From Micromonospora peucetia (GTDB lineage Bacteria > Actinomycetota > Actinomycetes > Mycobacteriales > Micromonosporaceae): DNA of 64,000 nt. The notes under the pieces were generated by a model that was not told the origin of the DNA, did not search any database, and was given only the letters and a program-made list of their open reading frames with translations. Every line of letters starts with the position of its first letter. Positions within the stretch are counted from its first letter, which is position 1. Position numbers and translations under genes: made by a program. Below are positions 60,106 through 64,000 of the stretch, piece after piece. The stretch spans positions 6,448,001-6,512,000 of the forward strand of contig NZ_FMIC01000002.1 in the NCBI RefSeq assembly GCF_900091625.1. The letters run 5' to 3'.

Positions 60106-62060
60106 GCCTCACCAATCCGTTCGTAGAGCGTCGCGGTGGCCATCCCGTAGCCGACGCACATGACCTGCAACCCGTACCGGCCACCTCGGCGGCGCAGCTC
60201 GTACAGCAGGGTGGTGGCCAGTCGGGCACCCGAGCACCCGGTGGGGTGGCCCAGCGCGATGGCGCCACCGTTGACGTTGAGCCGCCCGGGATCGGCGCCC
60301 GTCTCCCGCAGCCAGGCCAGCGGTACGCTGGCGAACGCCTCGTTGACCTCGTACAGGTCGATGTCGGCAAGGGTCAGTCCGGTGCGCTCCAGGATGCGCC
60401 GGGTCACCGGAATGACGCCGTGCAGCATCAGGTCGGTGTCCACGCCGACGACCTCGGTGGCCACGATCCGTGCCAGCGGTACCAGGCCGAGCCGTTGCGC
60501 CTCGGCGCCGTCGCAGACCAGCACGGCCGCCGCGCCGTCGGTGAGCTGGCTGGAGTTGCCGGCGTGGTGCACGCCGTCCGCGCCGAAGGCGGGCTCCAGC
60601 ATGGCCAGGGCCGCCAGCGAGGTGTCGGGCCGGATGCCCTCGTCACGCTCGATGAGCCAACCGGCGTCGGGCAACTCGCCGGCGAGCAGCGCCGCGGTGA
60701 GGTCGGCGGGCACCGGTACGCACTCGTCGGTGAACCGGCCGTCCCGCCAGGCCGCCTCGGCGTTGCGGTGGCTGGCCAGGGCGAAGGCGTCCAGCTCGGC
60801 ACGGTCCAGGTGCCAGCGCGCGGCGATCCGGTCCGCCGCCACGCCCTGGTCCACCAGCGCGTACCGGCCGGTGACCGCGCCCGGAGGGGTGGCGCCCGCC
60901 GCGTCGGCGCCCAGCGGTACCCGGGACATCGACTCGACGCCGGCGGCGATCACCATCCGCTGTTGGCCGCTCAGCACCGCGTGCGCCGCGAAGTGCAGCG
61001 CCTGCTGGCTGGAACCGCACATCCGGTTGACCGTCACACCCGGCACCGTGACCGGCAGGCCGGCGGCCAGCGCGGCCACCCGGGCGATGTTGCGCCCCTG
61101 CTCACCGACCGCGTTGACGCATCCGGCGATCACGTCGTCCACCGTGTCCGGCGCGATGCCGGCCCGCTGCACGAGCCGGCGCAGGGTGTAGGCCAGCAGT
61201 TCGTCCGGGCGTACCCCGCTCAGCGCGCCCCGGCGGCGGCCCAGCGGGGTCCGCAGCGCCGCCACCACCACCGCCTCCCGCTGGGTGCCGGCAGCCAGCC
61301 GGGTCAGCGGGAGGTCCGCGCCGTCGCCGGCCAGCGCGACGGCGGCGTGCAGGTCCTTGGCGACCATGCCGGGCGGCAGCACCTCGCGGATCTGCCGGCG
61401 GTAGTAGGCGAAGTTGCCGGTCAGCCAGGACTGCGCGGTGCCTGCGTCCAGCACCTCCAGCAGCGCCGCCTCGCCGACGCCCGCGTCGCCGCCCAGTGCC
61501 AGAGCCTCTTCCAGCACCTGGAACCCGACGTGCAGTGCCACGTTGTTGGCCAGCTTGGCGGCCAGTCCCGCGCCGACCGGACCCATGTGGTGGATCCGAC
61601 TGCCGAGGGTGTCGAGGACCGGGCGGACGCGGGCCAACTCCTCCGGGTCGCCGCCGACCATCAGGGTGAGTTCGCCGCGTCGTGCCCGGGCGTCGCCGCC
61701 AGCCACCGCCACGTCCAGCAGCCCCACCCCTGCCGCGCCCGCCTGGGTCGCGACGTCCCGCACAGTGTCCGGCGAGATCGTGCTGTGCACCAGGATGGTG
61801 CCGCCCGGGCGCATCCCGGCCAGCAGCCCGGTCACCACGTCGCGAACCTGGGCATCGTCGTACACGGCGACGCCCACCACGGTGGCGGCGGCACCCACGT
61901 CGGCCAGTGAGGCCGCGACCCGGGCACCGGGCACCTCGGCCGCAGCCGACGCGTTTACGTCGTACACCACCACCGGAAACGCACCCGCCAGAGTGCCGGC
62001 CATCGGACGGCCGATGTTGCCCAGCCCCACGAAGCCGACCACCACGGTACCGTCGGTCAC
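60102..62060 (-). CDS. In-frame fusion: 3-hydroxyisobutyrate-dehydrogenase-like domain + thiolase
   Basis: The 652-residue product has two enzymes. Residues 1 to about 260 are a beta-hydroxyacid dehydrogenase: GFVGLGNIGRPMAGTLAGAF (NAD), DVAVAGGDARARRGELTLMV (substrate loop) and GAGLAAKLANNV with the catalytic Lys. The usual last 25-30 residues after LPLTRLA are missing. Residues about 262-652 are a full thiolase: REAVVVAALRTPLGRRRGAL, Cys in NRMCGSSQQALHF, NEAFASVP, His in GHPTGCSGARL and a terminal CVGYGMATA. There is no stop or frame break at the joint. It could couple alcohol oxidation to thiolysis, or be a deletion fusion of two adjacent genes. GTG start, 3 bp after livF. Confidence 0.92.
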   Translation of the reverse strand: MTDGTVVVGFVGLGNIGRPMAGTLAGAFPVVVYDVNASAAAEVPGARVAASLADVGAAATVVGVAVYDDAQVRDVVTGLLAGMRPGGTILVHSTISPDTVRDVATQAGAAGVGLLDVAVAGGDARARRGELTLMVGGDPEELARVRPVLDTLGSRIHHMGPVGAGLAAKLANNVALHVGFQVLEEALALGGDAGVGEAALLEVLDAGTAQSWLTGNFAYYRRQIREVLPPGMVAKDLHAAVALAGDGADLPLTRLAAGTQREAVVVAALRTPLGRRRGALSGVRPDELLAYTLRRLVQRAGIAPDTVDDVIAGCVNAVGEQGRNIARVAALAAGLPVTVPGVTVNRMCGSSQQALHFAAHAVLSGQQRMVIAAGVESMSRVPLGADAAGATPPGAVTGRYALVDQGVAADRIAARWHLDRAELDAFALASHRNAEAAWRDGRFTDECVPVPADLTAALLAGELPDAGWLIERDEGIRPDTSLAALAMLEPAFGADGVHHAGNSSQLTDGAAAVLVCDGAEAQRLGLVPLARIVATEVVGVDTDLMLHGVIPVTRRILERTGLTLADIDLYEVNEAFASVPLAWLRETGADPGRLNVNGGAIALGHPTGCSGARLATTLLYELRRRGGRYGLQVMCVGYGMATATLYERIGEA

Positions 62061-62063
62061 GGC

Positions 62064-62780
62064 TCAGCCCTCCACGATGGCGCCCATGGCTGCCTGGTAG
62101 GCGGCATCCAGTTCGGCGACGTCATCGTGTTCGGCGACGACGCGGCCGCGCATCATCACGACGCCGCCGTCGGCGACCTGGCCGAGCACGCCGATGGTCG
62201 GCGAGGCCAGCAGTACGGCGGTGCCCGACCGGGCCAGCTCCCGCACGGTGCGCAGCAGGTCGTCCACGATCAGCGGGGCCAGCCCGGTCGCCATCTCGTC
62301 GAGCAGCAGCACACTGGGGTCGGTCATCAGCGCCCGGGCCACCACCATCATCTGCTGCTCACCGCCGGAGAGCACGCCGGCCGGCCGGTTCGCGCGGGTG
62401 CGCAGGATCGGGAAGCGGTCCAGTGCCTGTTCCACCCGCTCCGGGTCCAGACGGAGCAGCTCGGCGCTGACCATCAGGTTCTCCCGGACGCTCATCCGGG
62501 CGAAGAGCTGCCGGCCCTGCGGTACCAGGGCGAGCCCGGACCGGGCCCGGACCCGGGTGGGCAGCGCGGAGATGTCCCGACCCCCGAGGTACACCTGCCC
62601 GCCCGCCGGCACTGAGCCGTACAGCGCCAGGACCAGACTGCTCTTGCCGGCGCCGTTGGGGCCGACCACGAGGGTCACCCGCCCCGCCGGTACCCGCAGT
62701 TCGGTGCCGGTGAGGTTCAACGCGCTCGCCCGTCCGTACCGGACGGTCAGGTCGGTGGCCCGCAGGCCTGTCTCGCTCAT
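62064..62780 (-). CDS. livF: Branched-chain-amino-acid-type ABC transporter ATPase LivF
   Basis: The 238-residue ATPase has GPNGAGKSSLVLAL, LSGGEQQMMVVARAL and LLLDEMATGLAP. LivF-type size and the adjacent livG identify it. In an acyl-CoA degradation operon the Liv-type importer probably carries a carboxylic acid rather than an amino acid. The start overlaps livG by 4 bp. Confidence 0.92.
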   Translation of the reverse strand: MSETGLRATDLTVRYGRASALNLTGTELRVPAGRVTLVVGPNGAGKSSLVLALYGSVPAGGQVYLGGRDISALPTRVRARSGLALVPQGRQLFARMSVRENLMVSAELLRLDPERVEQALDRFPILRTRANRPAGVLSGGEQQMMVVARALMTDPSVLLLDEMATGLAPLIVDDLLRTVRELARSGTAVLLASPTIGVLGQVADGGVVMMRGRVVAEHDDVAELDAAYQAAMGAIVEG

Positions 62781-63556
62781 CGATCCACCTGCCCGGTGCC
62801 GAAGTAGACTGCCTGCATCTCGGTGCTGGCGAGGCAGTCGCGGGGTGCGCCGTCGAAGACGACGGTGCCGCCGGCCATCAGCACCATCCGGTCGGCCATC
62901 GAGGCCACGATGTCGACGTTGTGGTCGACCAGCAGCACGGCGGTGCCGCCGGCGGCGACCGTGCGGATGGATTCGGACAAGCCGGCGATGCCGTCGGAGG
63001 CCAGCCCGGCGAACGGCTCGTCGAGCAGCGCGATGCGCGGGTGCTGCAACAGCGCGCGGGCCACCTCCAGCAGCCGCAGCTCGCCGAGGGTCAGATCGGC
63101 GGCCAGCCGGTCGATCCGGTGCAGCCCGAGGCGGGCTGCGATCTGGCCGGCCTCCTCGCGCAGCGCCCGGCCGGCCGGGGCGACCACGCCCCGCGCCGCC
63201 GCGGCCAGCAGTCCGAGGCCGGAGGAGAGGCCTCGGGCGAGGCCGCCGACGATGATATTTTCGCGGGCGGTCAGCGCGCCGGCGACCTGCGGATACTGAT
63301 AGGTACGGGCCAACCCGGCGCGACGGGCGCGGCGGGAGGGCGAGCCGGCCAGCGGCACCCCGCCGGCGAGCACCTGGCCGCTGTCGGGCTGCTGCTCGCC
63401 GCCGATCAGGTCGACCATCGTGCTCTTGCCCGCGCCGTTGGGGCCGACCAGCCCGACGATCTCGCCGGCACCGACCGTGAAGGAGGCGCCGGTGACCGCC
63501 TTGACGCCGCCGTACGACTTGGTCAGCTCTTGACAGGAAAGGATGTCAGCGTTCAT
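62777..63556 (-). CDS. livG: Branched-chain-amino-acid-type ABC transporter ATPase LivG
   Basis: The 259-residue ATPase has GPNGAGKSTMVDLI, the LivG family's longer insert before the signature (here LTLGELRLLEVARALL in place of LSGGQ) and IALLDEPFAGLASDG. It ends with LASTEMQAVYFG, typical of LivG. Its start overlaps the permease end by 11 bp. Confidence 0.92.
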   Translation of the reverse strand: MNADILSCQELTKSYGGVKAVTGASFTVGAGEIVGLVGPNGAGKSTMVDLIGGEQQPDSGQVLAGGVPLAGSPSRRARRAGLARTYQYPQVAGALTARENIIVGGLARGLSSGLGLLAAAARGVVAPAGRALREEAGQIAARLGLHRIDRLAADLTLGELRLLEVARALLQHPRIALLDEPFAGLASDGIAGLSESIRTVAAGGTAVLLVDHNVDIVASMADRMVLMAGGTVVFDGAPRDCLASTEMQAVYFGTGQVDR

Positions 63557-64000
63557 CGCGTCCGCCTCTGTTGACAGCGCCGACGAGCCGGCCGGTCAGG
63601 TCGCGGGCCAGGCCGATCAGGCCCTCCGGGGCGAAGATGAGCACCGCCACCACGGCGACGGCGAACAGGAGCGTCCCGGAACCCTGGAAGAAGTTGAGGT
63701 TGAAGGTGAGCTGGGTGACCAGCAGCGCGCCGATGACCACTCCCCACGGGCTGGACCGCCCGCCCAGGAACGGGATGAACACCGCGAGGAACGCCACCGA
63801 CAGCGGGATCGACTCCGGCAGGATCGAGAGGTTCGCCGAGGTGAACACCGCGCCGGCCAGCGATCCGATCGCGGCGCCGATGCTCAGCGAGATGAGGGTC
63901 AGCGCGGTCACCGGCACCCCGGCCGCCTCGACGGCGACCGCGGCCTGCCCCTTGGCCCGCAGCGCGACGCCGAACGGCGAGCGGCGCAGCCGGGACAGTA
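63546..64000 (-). CDS. livM: Liv-type ABC transporter permease LivM, 5' end outside window
   Basis: The frame is open to the right edge, so only the last 151 residues are visible. They read RRSPFGVALRAKGQAAVAVE, the EAA-like coupling helix of LivM, then several membrane helices (LISLSIGAAIGSLAGAVF; LSVAFLAVFIPFLGG, with G-G-R-S-S-P-W-G) and FAPEGLIGLARDL at the end. It is the membrane channel for the LivG/LivF ATPases. Confidence 0.88.
   Translation of the reverse strand, partial: LSRLRRSPFGVALRAKGQAAVAVEAAGVPVTALTLISLSIGAAIGSLAGAVFTSANLSILPESIPLSVAFLAVFIPFLGGRSSPWGVVIGALLVTQLTFNLNFFQGSGTLLFAVAVVAVLIFAPEGLIGLARDLTGRLVGAVNRGGRDER

Noticed and set aside
60246..61910. 554-residue plus-strand frame opposite the fusion gene
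   Set aside because: Arg/Gly/Gln/His-rich shadow translation of a motif-bearing gene.

Overview
The window is high-GC DNA with dense, overlapping genes, GTG/TTG starts, SARP and LuxR-type giant regulators and large catabolic operons. This is typical of a filamentous actinomycete (Streptomyces, Micromonospora or Nonomuraea type); I cannot fix the genus. There are no rRNA genes, complete tRNAs or CRISPR arrays.

Region 1 (1-13.6 kb) is a small non-ribosomal peptide cluster. On the plus strand lie the end of a glycine-oxidase-like flavoenzyme, an FMN-split-barrel (pyridoxamine-phosphate-oxidase-like) protein, an AsnB-type asparagine synthase and a SARP regulator with an ATPase domain. Converging on them is a minus-strand operon of dissociated NRPS parts: a free carrier protein, a condensation-adenylation-carrier module, a 71-residue protein resembling the tail of a thioesterase, an atypical SDR, a free adenylation enzyme and a free condensation enzyme. 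A SARP-style direct repeat lies upstream of the operon.

Region 2 (13.6-29.6 kb) is an accessory scrap-yard. It holds a decayed ISL3-like element, a lone second copy of that element's end at 29.05 kb, a tyrosine-recombinase remnant, the 3' half of a tRNA-Pro (a likely attachment-site scar), GntR-type and DUF4259-like fragments, orphan hypothetical genes and one lower-GC two-helix membrane protein. Inside it are two large intact genes: a 941-residue LuxR-family ATPase regulator and a 1344-residue secreted subtilase.

Region 3 (29.6-45.5 kb) is one minus-strand operon of 13 genes starting with a LacI repressor whose promoter carries two abutting perfect palindromes. It encodes a PnrA/BMP-type nucleoside ABC importer, a nucleoside hydrolase, a ribokinase, a ThuA-like amidotransferase-fold protein, an alpha/beta hydrolase, an acetamidase/formamidase, a ketoglutarate-semialdehyde-type dehydrogenase, an L-2-hydroxyglutarate oxidase and a fused FAD/FeS 2-hydroxyacid dehydrogenase. 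I infer uptake and complete catabolism of an unidentified nucleoside-like compound that ends in 2-oxoglutarate or another 2-oxo acid. This is the best candidate in the window for an undescribed pathway.

Region 4 (45.5-49.4 kb) holds a small secreted peptide, a VOC protein, a DHA2-type MFS exporter and a CopZ-like metallochaperone. The last two are separated by three CsoR-like palindromes and end in strong stem-loop terminators.

Region 5 (49.4-64 kb) is another minus-strand operon, running in from beyond the right edge. It contains a Liv-type ABC importer (LivM partial, LivG, LivF), an in-frame fusion of a 3-hydroxyisobutyrate-dehydrogenase-like protein with a thiolase, four acyl-CoA dehydrogenase-family genes, an IclR regulator embedded mid-operon, an SDR, a CaiB-type racemase/CoA-transferase, a crotonase-fold protein, an acyl-CoA ligase and a second thiolase. 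It looks like import and beta-oxidation-style degradation of a branched or cyclic carboxylic acid.
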